Made by a program: the position numbers and the translations under genes. This document shows positions 23,380-34,364 of a stretch of 64,000 nt of DNA, one piece after another. This stretch comes from Anagrus nilaparvatae (taxonomy: Eukaryota > Arthropoda > Insecta > Hymenoptera > Mymaridae): contig JAKSXM010000247.1 in the NCBI GenBank assembly GCA_022575985.1, forward strand, positions 2,255,501 through 2,319,500, read 5' to 3'. A model generated the notes under the pieces. That model did not search any database. It had not been told where the DNA came from and was given only the letters and a program-made list of their open reading frames with translations. Every line of letters starts with the position of its first letter. The stretch's first letter is position 1.

Positions 23380-24152
23380 ATAAGTAATCTTTATTTTTAA
23401 AAAGATTTTTTTAACTTTTGAGCTTTAAAATTCAGTTTTATGAAGTTTTAAGTTCAAAAAAATAATATTTTAAAGGTTTTTTTTTACGTTTCAAGCCATT
23501 TGCAATGGTTTAAAAAAAAAAAAAAATCCGCTTGCGGCAAGTGGAAAAATCCGCTTGCGGCAAGCGGAATTTTTTTTCAGTGTAGCTATTTATGCCGTTT
23601 TAAGTATATTTACGTTGTCTATTAAGTTTTTTGGACCAGCTATCACGATTCTGAGGTCATTTTTTTAATTATCTGATTATTAAAAATTTGACCTCAGATT
23701 TGTGATCACAGATCCCAAAAACTTATAATGCAAAACGTTAAAATACTTAAAATAACATTTATTGCCGATTATGAAGTTAGGAATCCACCATTTTTAGCCC
23801 ACTATTTTGATAATTAATAATATGAACTCAGAATCATGACAACTAGTCCGAAAAACTTACTAGACAATCGCCGTTTCTAAGTTTAGAAATACGCCATTTT
23901 GAGTCCACCAATTTGATTTTTAAAAATCTGTCTTCAAACTCCAAAAACCTTACTATGGTTCCAAACTTATTTTGATAATTTTTTGTCAATTTTTTATGAT
24001 ATAGTGTTCATTATTCAAAACTGGCCATCCGAAAATGGATAAAACCTTCAAAATCGGTTTCAATGACCAAAAATACTCTCGTTTCACTGAGGTGGGTCCA
24101 TTCTCATTCTGATAAAATTTTTGGATGCATTTAACATTGCTGGCACCTTGAC

Positions 24153-26689
24153 TTGTAGGTAACTCTTGAAAATAGGAAAAACTAATGAAAAACAAGATAT
24201 TAAACAATATTACATTCTGCAATGTCTTTCGTGCTCAAAATTGCATCGAATTATATCTTCTAATAAAAAATCCAGTTCACGAATTTCGCCTCTTAATTAT
24301 ATTAATTTAATTTTTTTAGTATAAGGGCCAAACCTATACTTACTAAAAACTGCCATAGTACCTAATTGATGACTCATTTTAAAATGCTTAGCTAACAGCA
24401 ATAAAATTATTATTTTCGAACAAATAAACCCATAACCCATTTTTTCTAAAATATGAACGAAAAAATTATAAAAAATTATAAACTCGTAAAATATCATTTT
24501 TTGTTTAAATAATTTTCTAATAATGAAATATAGCTTAAACAATTGACTTATTAATTTAATAATAAAAAAAATGCGGATCTCTAAAATTATTAGAAATATT
24601 TTTTTAAAAAATGGCAGAAATTTATGATTTTACCTTTATTAGGAGGCAAGGGGTAGCGATAAATACAGTAAATAATTGAAAAAAAACTTTCAGCACTATT
24701 TGCAAGTAAACGAAGTATATTTGCTAAAATTGGTTCTTCTTAACACATAAACGTAATTTTTTTTATAATAGATAATAATAATACCTGGGTAATAATTTAA
24801 GAATTTCGTTTGTTTTAAATTTTGAATAGAGTAATACTAAATACTGATCTTTATAATCTAAAGAATATAATATTTATTTTTCACCCACCTGTCCATTTCT
24901 TAAGGCCCCCTTTTCAAAAATTAAAATTCGTAATGCACTTTTTTTTTATTTCATTTTCTTGCTTAAAAACATTTCAAGAGTGTATAAAAAAATTTTCAAG
25001 CAAAAAAAAATATATGTTTTTGAGATATTTTGATTTTTAAGGGACGAATTCATATGAAAACATAAGCATTTAAAAACTTTAAACGCGTTTATCTCAAAAC
25101 TACTTTTTTAAATCGGTTCCAGTTCTAACTCAAAAACTTTTTCAGCTATTGACCTAAATCTAGGTGCGTTTTATTTGTAATTGTAGTGCCAAGTGCTGGA
25201 ACTAGAAGATCAGAAAAAAGTGGATTAGAAAATTTTTTATTGACCATATTAGGTGTTTTTTTTTACTTAAAAACCTCCATTTTTCGTTTTTGGCGCACCA
25301 AATGGTCAATTTTTGGAATTTTTGCAAACTTTTAGTTCCAGCACTTGAGAAGTGTATAGGGAATAAAATGCTATTTTATTTTTTTGTATCGGATGCCCAC
25401 AATAGGCGCTAGGTGTGGAACCGTTTTTTACTTTTTTTTTTCAGCCTCTACTTTGACGCCCTCTATAAAATGTAAAATATTTGGAAAATAAAAATAGTAA
25501 TTTTTTTTGTATTCTTTGATAGTTTTGTAACAATTTAAAAAAAAATTTGTAGTTATTGTATAATAAAATAACTAAAAAAAAAGATGTTTAAAATTCATCA
25601 AAATTAAACAAAATAATGAAAAGGGGACCTTAAGAAAGAAGCGGGCTTGTTGGACACATAAAAAGATCAGGTTTATTTTTAAATTTATTAATTAGGGCAA
25701 AGAAGTTCTCTTCAAGGCTTCCAGATATAATTCTGATCCAAATACTTATTTATAAAACAAGTTACCTGTCCAATAACTTCAGGACTTACCTCATTTCTTT
25801 AAAAAATATAACGATATACTCTCTAGTGTTTAGATCATAAATTTTATATCCTTTAGTTTTTCAATTAAGTTTGGTTTATGTGCCTATTAGCATTCTATTC
25901 ATGAAATTTGACTCGTTATTTTGGATTATTCTGTTACTGAACCAGCGTTCTAAAACTAACGAAACTTAAAAGTTGTATAATTTAAAAAAACAATAAAAAG
26001 AACCGATTATAGCAAATAAATTTTTAATTTATTTTTTGTTAATATTTTTTGAAAAATCTAATGCTCCTATAAAGCTGTAGGGTTAAGGAACCTGCAGTTA
26101 AAATTTGTTTATTTTAAAATAAATTTTGATATTAAAATTAACTTTTTTTTTTTAAAAGGCCATTAGAAAAAGGTTTTTTTTTATTTTTTACTAGATTTAT
26201 CACCAGTTAAAATTATAAGTTTCTGTTTTGGTGTAGAAGGATAATTTTTAAATTAATTTTTTTTACCTGAAACCAAAAATTGTTTTGTAAAATATTTTAT
26301 TTAACAAATTGGCAATAATTTTTTAATTACAATAGATTAGGTCTTAAAAAAATAGATTGATAAATAATTTTTATGAAATTTTTTTTATCTTTCAATTATT
26401 ATTGTTACTAATTCAACAATACCTATATTTTCTGATAAGCAATTTATCGTTTTAACAATTTATCTTTTTCTTTTTTGATCAGAGCTTTTTTAATTAAGGA
26501 TTTATTTCATGAGAATTAAGTTTAGTATTATAGATTATAAAGAAAGGTAAAATTTTATGCTCCGAAGTAGTAAAAGATTCGTGTGAATACAAAAAACTCG
26601 AGTCATTTAAAAATCACATAACCAGACGTACGACACCTTATGCTTGCAAACATTATTATTATTCTCTTTCCCGCCATCCCACTTTTTTC
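24153..26689. other. AT-rich stretch, no gene recognised
   Basis: Apart from the small foldback at 25191-25346, nothing is supported. Open frames of 70-80 codons at 24297-24542 and 24822-25040 show only chance composition. From about 26560 the DNA becomes less AT-rich towards the promoter-like region. Confidence 0.5.
25191..25346. mobile_element. Small foldback element (AAGTGCTGGAACTA ends)
   Basis: AAGTGCTGGAACTA (25191-25204) is repeated in inverse as TAGTTCCAGCACTT (25333-25346). Inside, TTGACCATATTAGGTG on the left faces CGCACCAAATGGTCAA on the right. No target duplication was identified. Confidence 0.6.
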
Positions 26690-27290
26690 AACATAATTTT
26701 TATTCCTTGCATTATTAAAATCTGCACTCTTTCCTTTTTCACGCTCTTCCTGTCATATCCATGCCCGCACACACGTTTTGATTACGGCCCGCCTCCAATC
26801 TCCCCCCTTTTCCACTTTAATCACGCCCTCTTTTGGATATACTACTCGAGTCGAAGTATCATCCTTTCGATCTTTTATACATTTTTTTATACTGCACATA
26901 TTCGCGATACGACTTTTGCAAACTTATACGCTACTATACATTATTTATACTTTTCGTATTGCCGTTGTTCGCCGGCCGGTTCCCGATCGACCCACGCACG
27001 TATACAATACATGCATAGAAATAAAATTTATACACTCACACTCTTTTAACTGATTCGTGAAACGAGCTTTTAGAGTAGGGATAAAGCATAACCGTAGCAA
27101 CTCTGCAGAAAGTTAAGGCTCACAGACCGCAAGTAGACGTGAGAGCGTGCGCGCGCGTGTGTGCCCGGTCGCTCCGTCGTATTTTAATACACACCCACTA
27201 CTCCGTCCTTATTTTATTGCAATTTATAATATTCGTATTATAAACGATTAGTCGATAAATTAATTATACTCTCGGCAGTAATAGTTGACA
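26690..27290 (+). promoter_or_regulatory. GC/CpG-rich promoter-like region
   Basis: In sharp contrast to its surroundings, this stretch holds CpG-rich phrases: GTTCGCCGGCCGGTTCCCGA, ACCCACGCACGTATAC, GAGAGCGTGCGCGCGCGTGT and CGGTCGCTCCGTCGTATT. It lies 0.6-1.2 kb upstream of the candidate first coding exon and has no transposon signature. Promoters of insect developmental genes often look like this; that it is a promoter is inference. No TATA box or initiator could be chosen with confidence. A 91-codon frame at 26778-27053 is probably chance in this composition. Confidence 0.5.
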
Positions 27291-27914
27291 TTTCCGAAGT
27301 ACCGGGTGTGTCAGGAACATTTGAAATCCACAGATGAATTTTTGTTTACTATAAGTAATACTATTGGTAATACTTATGCATATTTACATGAATCTTTATT
27401 ATTTAAAGTTGGTACCGATTTATTGTACAGTGTCAGATCAAGTGTTTTAATGAATTATTGCTAAGCATAATAAATAACCATTGTGAAATACAAACTAAAA
27501 TACTCGAAAAGTTTAAATATTTAAAGAATGTTAATTGATAAGTGCCGGTAGTGGCGCGGCTATCGTTACCTATGTTTTTAAAGTTGACAATTATTTTGAG
27601 AAATTGGTGTATAGAGTGATAAGAAGCGAAAAACAAGCAAGTTTATGTATCTATATGTTTTAAATTAATCTTAAAGCAGTGCAATAAAAAAGTAAAAAGT
27701 AAAATAAAAACATACTTTGATAAAACTTTTGTGCGTTCGATTAAAAAGTTGATTATTTTGATAGAACTTTGAGTAAAAAGGTAAATAAATATTATAAATA
27801 TAATAAATAAAAATTTGGTAACGCGTGAAGGCTCGTGAGAAATTCCGAGCCGTCGCGTAAAATAAATCCGTCAAAATTCGGGTCAAGAATAAAGACCCGG
27901 TACCGTCCTACGCG
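27291..27914 (+). other. Candidate 5' untranslated region
   Basis: This is the non-coding stretch between the promoter-like region and the start codon. It includes GTAACGCGTGAAGGCTCGTG and GAGCCGTCGCGTAA shortly before the exon. An in-frame TAA at 27858-27860 fixes the upstream limit of the reading frame. Whether a 5' UTR intron exists cannot be told. Confidence 0.4.
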
Positions 27915-28061
27915 ATGGAAATCCTGGATGAACACCAGGATCCCATAAGTAATTCAAATCAAGTTGCTAACAATACCGAGGTTCCAAACATGACTAGTAT
28001 TACTACAATGGCTAATAATCATTTTTCCCATAACCACAGTGCACCTGCTGACAGCCCATTG
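27915..28061 (+). CDS. Candidate first coding exon of a host gene, product unknown
   Basis: The ATG at 27915 sits in a good initiation context (GCGATGG), 57 bases after an in-frame stop with no other in-frame ATG between. It opens 49 codons: MEILDEHQDPISNSNQVANN, a TEVPNMTSITTMANNH block, and an end reading FSHNHSAPADSPL. The next bases are GTAAGT (28062-28067), a perfect splice donor; without splicing the frame would stop three codons later. Codon use is balanced and composition (Asn, Ser, Thr, His, Pro; low Lys/Phe/Ile) is quite unlike the chance frames around it. It lies downstream of the CpG-rich region. Such polar, disordered N-termini followed by very long introns are typical of transcription factors and RNA-binding regulators, but I do not recognise the protein. 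The next exon was not found in the window, so the first intron would exceed 35 kb. Confidence 0.7.
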
Positions 28062-28067
28062 GTAAGT

Positions 28068-30319
28068 TACTAGATATTGTTATTGTTATGATTCGATTAT
28101 TTTTATTTACTTTTTCTTTTAAAAAATCTAATGTAAACAATGATAGCTCCGATTTTTAATATAAAACGTGACTAAATGTTGTTATTGAAATTATTAGTGT
28201 ATTCGTAAAGCAGAATTGTTTTAAAAAAATATGCGAAATAAGAATTTAAAATTGGCTAGAGGGAATGATTATTATAAAATGTAAAGAAGGGGTATAAGTT
28301 TATGTATATTTTGCTGTATGTATCAGAAATTTTTATCGGTTCGCGCGTATGACGGCTGTTTAACTGCACGAATCCTTATTATTCTCGCATTAATCGAGTT
28401 ACTAATCTACCTTCTTTTTTATATTTTTATTATTTTATGATAAACTCAACTCAGACACATTTAATCAGTTTTTAACTAGAAAGTTCTATTGCGTAAAGAG
28501 AGGTTTATTGATTTTTCACCGAAATCTCTCTTCCTAAAATGTAATTGTTTAAATTTAGTAAGAAAATTTTTCAATTTATATTCAATGGACTTGGTGGTTT
28601 AGTTTGAATATTTGTCGAGAGTGCTTTGTAAAGGAAAGTAATAATTGAAATGATAAATAAATAATTACAGGTTAGATTAGATTACGCAATATGGCGGAGT
28701 TTCGTTCCAAGTTCGAATTAGCATAAAAATTATAATACGAGTCGAGTTACGTATAGGATAGAAGGTAGCAATCAAACATCTATAATAAGTTAGCGAGCAA
28801 GAGAATGTGCGGGTTTTGAATTTTTTCATTTTTTGCATGTGTAAATGCAGATATATTCATAAAAAGTTATTTCTGAAATTCCTTTTGTATGCTACATAAT
28901 AATACCTACTCGAGTTTATTTTTTGTTGCTTTTTGATATTTTTATACGTTATAATTGAAGGTATATGGAATATGCTTTTTAAAATGTCTATGTGTATCAA
29001 TAAATATATAAAATTCGAAGCTTGTAATTATTTAATACTTATATGAATTTTCTTTTCTTGTTTAAATATATCCATTTTATGCATTGCCATTTATTTATAA
29101 TAATAACAACTTTTTTTTTCTTTTTTATTACTTTGTATATTTATAAATGGCGCAAGTATATTATCATGAGATACTTTTTTTCGTTTTCTTTTTTATTGCT
29201 TTTTATTGTGTAATCTATTCAACTATTTTCCTTGATATAGGGGAGGTACGGCCATTTTGCCCCTTTTTATGTCATACCTGTCTTAAAACAAAAAATTTGG
29301 CCGTTCTACTTATCCCACCACCAGAAATATTCAAAATAATTTTAAAACAGTTCATTTTGACCTCAACCGATTGACAAATTTTTGGCAAAAAATCGCTAAA
29401 AAATGAAAAATTACCCAATTAGCATAATATTATCTATTGCATCTGAAAGCCATTTTATCCCTGTCTCCTCATCATAAACTTATATTCCATAAGTAAAGAA
29501 AATTATTATTAATTTTTTTTTTATAAAAAATTAAATGTAATGTAATTTTTTTTTTTATTTTAATTAAAAAAAAAAAGATTATTAAAAAAAAAAATAGTAT
29601 TCTTGGAAATTATATAAGTTTTTTTTGCAAAAATTACATTATTATTTTTGTATTTAATTTTAATGTAATGTATCGTGTGCATTATGTTATTTTTTATCTT
29701 TTTTAATAATCTCGTAATTTAATTACTTTATATATTTTTTTTAATTTTATTTTTCATCGACAATATAAATAAATTAAAAATATTATTTCTGAATATTATT
29801 AAATAATAATCATTTTTTTTTTATGACTCACATTTAAATATTAATTAAATTATATTATTATACGACAAAGTTTTATTTAATATTTGACCTTGATGCAAAA
29901 ATGTTATTAAAATTTATTTTTAATAACTTTATTTTAATTTTTTTTGGTTAATATTAATATAATTTTACGTTGGCCTTTTTGACAATGTCAATAAATTTTG
30001 CACGAAAATAAAGACATTGAATTTTATTTTATTCGCCGAGACTGAAAATTATTAATTCAACGTTAAAGATTTGGAATTTCCATGGCAACTGCAATAATAA
30101 GTCAACTACTTGGGTGATCGCAAAAAGGTTATAGGTATAAATTTAACAGTCGGGTGTTCTTAAGATCACCGCTGTGTTAAAGTTTTACACTTTTGAAGTA
30201 GACAGTAATTCTGTAAGTTGAAGTATATAGGTAAAAGAAATTTACAAGTTAAGTATACTAGTTAGAATTCTGTAAAATTATCACAATTCGAATTTCACAA
30301 AATAACATTTTGATGTCCT
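28068..30319 (+). other. Start of the probable long first intron
   Basis: No gene or clear element apart from the GGGGAG repeat at 29240. Patches with more CpG occur near 28335-28380 and 28680-28810, in a stretch otherwise free of recognisable transposons, as expected for regulatory intron DNA near a promoter. The 75-codon frame at 29147-29374 is chance. Confidence 0.45.
29240..29475. repeat. Probable old foldback with GGGGAG ends
   Basis: GGGGAGGTACGGCCATTTTG on the left faces GCCATTTTATCCCTGTCTCC on the right, whose inverse begins GGAGACAGGGATAAAATGGC. A related phrase, GGGGAGAATGGGGTATTGTG, stands alone at 33806. The match is partial. Confidence 0.4.
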
Positions 30320-30860
30320 ATAGCCTGAGCAATATTCGTTATATAAGATTTTAAAATAAATTTTTTAAAATCAAAATTGCGGATTTCTAGCCTCGAAATC
30401 AATAACTTAAGTTGTTTCAAGTATTTTAAATCTGATTTACAATTTTCAATGTCACATACCGCGTTTTTAAAATGAGATTTTTTATCAAAACAGAGAAAAA
30501 GTTCTAAGTCTACGTTTAAATGTTTGAAATATTTTAAACTAACAACATTGAGGTTAGAAACTTAGATGACCACCATTTTGAATCCGCCATTTTGAATTTT
30601 TAAAAGCAGTGATTTTAAAAACTATAGAATTTTTCCAAAATTCGAGCCAAAATTTAATTAAATCGGCAACATTTTTTAAAAAATCTTTTGCTTATTTTGG
30701 TTAAAATATGATTAATTACTTAAAACTAATCATTCGAAAGCAGATAAAACTTTCAAAATTATTTTTAGTGAGCAGAAATAGCTAAGTTGTACTGCGGTGA
30801 ATCCATTTCAGTGCAATAAATAGTGAATGCACTTAACATTGCTGGCGCACTAACTGACAG
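30320..30860. mobile_element. Diverged copy of foldback family L1
   Basis: The right end reads CACTTAACATTGCTGGCGCA, then CTAACTGACAG, matching the end of the element at 24152. Upstream, TTCGAAAGCAGATAAAACTT and CGGTGAATCCATTTCAGTGC follow the order of that arm. The left part has TTTTTTAAAATCAAAATTGC and GGATTTCTAGCCTCGAAATC, corresponding to the other arm. It is an older and shorter copy. Confidence 0.6.
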
Positions 30861-33800
30861 TATAAATTAAGTATTGTTTTGAATAAATAACTTTAAACTT
30901 AAATTGACCCGAGAATCGACCTAATTTTAATGTGATATTTATCGTATTTACCGTGGGTGTTTGAGTTTAAATCTGAAATAATTTTACATGACCTATAAGT
31001 AGGTAAGTAGTCTTTTAAGCATGATATTTCTTGAACTTTTCGCGTACATTTCTTGAGGTGTTCTAATATTGTTAAATGATTCGAATTCGTATACCTGTAT
31101 AATTTTAGTATTAATTCGCTGCAACCCAATTTTTGATATTTATGAGTAGGTATAATTTGATTGTAAAATTCAATACAGCTAACTATCATTGTACTCTATT
31201 TTAAAGAACGGCGAAAAAAGATTTATTTTTGTCAAAGTAGAAAATCTTTTAATATTATTTCCATTTGACTCGTATGGATTTATCTGGATGCTTAAAAAAT
31301 AGGTGACAATTGGTTCAGTTAAAACCGAATGTTACGTTTAAAATTTAATTATAAAAGTAGTACAAGTAAATTAATGTTCCAGCATAAATAAAAATAATTT
31401 TGTTATAATATATTATTTATTATTGAGGATATTCAATTTTCTTAAAATTTATAAATGTCTGTAACGTATATATAAATAACTCGTTTTTTTTTATTGAATA
31501 CCATCAATCATCAAATAAATAAAAATTCTCTTATAATATAAAAAATGTAATAAGTTTGAGTCTTAATAATTGTAATATAATGTATGCGTACATTCGACTT
31601 TTGCTTATTTTACATTTTTTTCCTTACTGACAAATTATTTATTAAATTCAGAATTATTTTTAGAAATATTCGTTAAGTCTTTTAGAAGCGGTTTTCGTGT
31701 ATTTTGAGTCTTATGAATAAGTCAATTTATTTAGGTTACGTTTCATTTCTACATAAGGAAAAATTGCAAGTGCAAAAAAGTAATTAATATTTATACTTTG
31801 TATGCTAGAACTATACTTTCTAGCCCCCGACCAAAAAAATTAGTCGTTTTTTTAATTTAACTATTATTTCAAAATCAAGGGATATAGTTAAAACATTTTT
31901 AAATTTATAACATTGTGTTTTAAAAACTGTCGTAGAAAAGGAATATGATTAAATAAATTGAAACATTAAAAAGATACAAGTAAGATATAAATTCAAGGGA
32001 GTGGAGATTTGAATTTTCTTACGAATGAAATAGTAGGTGGAGAGTAGGGTTCTGGAACCAGAATTATTTTCTGGTCTTTCCATTGAATCGCAATGGATAA
32101 TTTTGTAAAGTTAAAGAGCCAATGTCTAATATATAAATGCATAAAATTGCGTGCACATCAATCGAAATATAAACGCAGAAGAATTTCCGTTCATCTGTGG
32201 CGATCATAAAATTTTTTTTTTTATAAAGAAAAAAAACATTTAAATAATATCGTTCGATATTTATAAGTATATAAAAATATATTAAAAATGATTAAATATA
32301 TATTTATATAAAGAAAATGAATAAAAATTGAACGAGGGGAAACCCGTTAGTATTCCCTTTTGGCTTAAGGTGTAACGAGGCTCGTGCTCGTGCGAAACAC
32401 GCGATCTTACAAATGCAATGTGTGCGTATTCGAGTCTTACTCGCATGAATCACAGGCCGATTAAATTAGACACCAAACGTATTAAATGCTACTGCTGCTG
32501 CTGCTTTGCACCATACTAATTGAATTTCTTTTCTCGAATAAAATGAAGTCTTTTGTTAAACGCAATTACATCGGTAAAGAGATAAAATTATCGCACATTA
32601 GGTTTGGAAGGAGGTCACGATTATTTATTTGTTATAATAATTAAAATTTCTATTAGGTTATGCATACAACAAGAGCATTACGGGTCGTTGACATTTACTT
32701 ATCGAGTTCCTGTTTCTAAATAAATACATTTTTTTAAATATTATATTATTTTATTTATTTATTATTATAAAAAAGAAAAAAAACTCGTTCGTGATTATAT
32801 TTTATTCACATTGAATTAAAATAAAAATTATTTCTATAAATATGTATAAAATAAATGCAACAACTTTTGTAATTATATATATAAGTATTTATATAAGAAT
32901 AATATCCGAATACAACATCTCTCTAATAACGTTTTTCTTTTTTTCTTTTTTATATATCAAAGCAAGTAATCTCACGAGTGAAACACTATAATTTAGAAAT
33001 CACGTCAATTAAAAACAAATAAATTTTATGCTTTTAAATAATATATGAAATAAAATAATGCTATTTAATAATTTTAATGAAAACAAAAGTTTTATTTTAT
33101 TTATTTTTCTTGGAAAACTCGAGTTTAATAACCTTAGTTTATTAATTTTCACTGACTTATATGTACTGAAAATTATTTTTTTACCTTTAACTCTAATTAA
33201 ACAATCTCTTTACTGCCAATTTTCATTTTCACTTTATTCAAAAAGTTCGAAACCCATCCAAAAATAATTTCTTTCTTAGAAAATTTTTATCTATAAAATC
33301 CTCATTCTCAAAATAAATTTATGGATTAACAAATATTTTTTACTTTTTAACTCTATTTCCCACACACTCGCTTAATTCTTTTAGACCCAATATCAAATTC
33401 AAACGCATTTGAATTCCCAAATCAGAACATTAATTAGACTTTTTAACATTTTTTTAACAAATTCTCTTGGCCCAAATGTCCTTTCTTTCAAAGACCGCTC
33501 TTCTCAAAGTTCAAAAAATCTATTTTCAATAATTTAAAATTTTTTTCTCAATTTTTTTCTTTTCAATCTTCTACGTGTGACTTTGAGTGCCTCGAGGCTC
33601 TTTCATTTTCTTACACCAGTAATATTTTAATAATAATTTTTATCTAAAACCCTTTCTAGACTAAATTAGGGCTTGATTGAAAAAATTTATTTTTCAACTT
33701 AAGACAAATTAGTAAAATTTACGTAGTATAAAAAGTGGAAGGATGAAAGTCGCTTAAAGTTGATTAATGTTGTATAATATTTATTTTCTTTATTATATAA

Positions 33801-34364
33801 TATAGGGGAGAATGGGGTATTGTGGCACACCGCTATTTTAGCATGAAAATGTTATTTTTTTATTTGGAAAATTTTATAGGAAATTATTAATTTTAAACAT
33901 CATTAACTAAAATTTACAAGAAAAATAATATTTTATTCAATTACTGTTTAAAAATTTAATCATAAAAATCTAGGCTATCTTCTTGTTAGGAATGGCCTTA
34001 AAAAATTTAAAGTTTTAAATATAACTAAATGTATTTTAAAATTAAATTGCATAATTTTTTATAAAACTGTAATCGATTATCATTCATTTTTTAACTTCAT
34101 ATTCTTAATTTATTTTTTATAAAAAGCATATATTTTAAACATCCAACAACTAATTTTTGGATCTGCAGCCTGTAAATCATTTATTTTAATTAACTTTCAT
34201 TTTAAAACATTTTTTTTAAAAACGAAACAATAGGTAAACTTATTTAGAAGAGCAGATCAGATTTACTGCTATGAAAATTTGAAAATAACAAATTATTTCC
34301 AAAAATATATGATACAAAAAGGATAATCAAATCGGTTATGATATATTTATTTTTTTTTTATAGG
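30861..34364 (+). other. Probable intron sequence, no gene recognised
   Basis: Mostly AT-rich with chance frames. An island at 32335-32515 is listed separately. GGGGAGAATGGGGTATTGTG with GCACACCGC at 33806-33834 resembles the repeat ends at 29240. No transposon coding sequence was seen. Confidence 0.45.
32335..32515. promoter_or_regulatory. Less AT-rich island, possible conserved non-coding element
   Basis: A patch including GTAACGAGGCTCGTGCTCGT, GCGAAACACGCGATCTTAC, a CTG run (32492-32505) and CTTTGCACC stands out within AT-rich intron. It shows no reading frame and no repeat counterpart in the window. Enhancer function is only a guess. Confidence 0.3.

Larger units (their letters stand above)
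20454..23582. mobile_element. TA-flanked foldback element with CCGCTTGCGG word arrays
   Basis: It begins CACTGAAAAAAAAATCCGC and ends with the inverse (AATTTTTTTTCAGTG), with TA on each side (20452-20453 and 23583-23584). Each end carries two copies of TCCGCTTGCGGCAAGCGGA, an 8-bp inverted word with a 3-base loop. Arms of about 1 kb meet near 21545; for example CAGTCTTCAAGAAAAAATTT on the left matches the inverse near 21860. The left arm has lost a piece replaced by a half MITE (21005-21189). The right arm is interrupted by the element at 22408-23379. Without these additions the element would be about 2 kb. Confidence 0.85.
20125..24152. mobile_element. Outer foldback element of family L1, carrying nested insertions
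   Basis: The left arm starts GTCAAGACGCCAGCAATG, and TGCATCCAAAAATTTTATCA follows. The right arm ends with the inverse (TGATAAAATTTTTGGATGCA, then CATTGCTGGCACCTTGAC). The arms also share TTTCGGATGGCCAGTTTTGA and GGTGGACTCAAAATGGCG. The left arm is cut at 20451 by the insertion at 20454-23582; the right arm and centre resume at 23585. Related copies lie at 15945, 30320 and 58052. The element encodes nothing. Confidence 0.8.

Noticed and set aside
20454..23582. Assignment of the CACTG-ended element to the CACTA superfamily
   Set aside because: CACTA elements duplicate 2-3 bases and begin CACTA/CACTG, but here the flank is TA on both sides and no transposase is present; the superfamily is left open.
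26778..27053. 91-codon frame in the CpG-rich region
   Set aside because: No domain; a second overlapping frame of similar length exists; length is explained by the lower AT content. Promoter-like reading preferred.
27915..28061. Naming the exon as a specific RNA-binding or transcription factor gene
   Set aside because: The 49 residues contain no domain and I do not recognise them with confidence.
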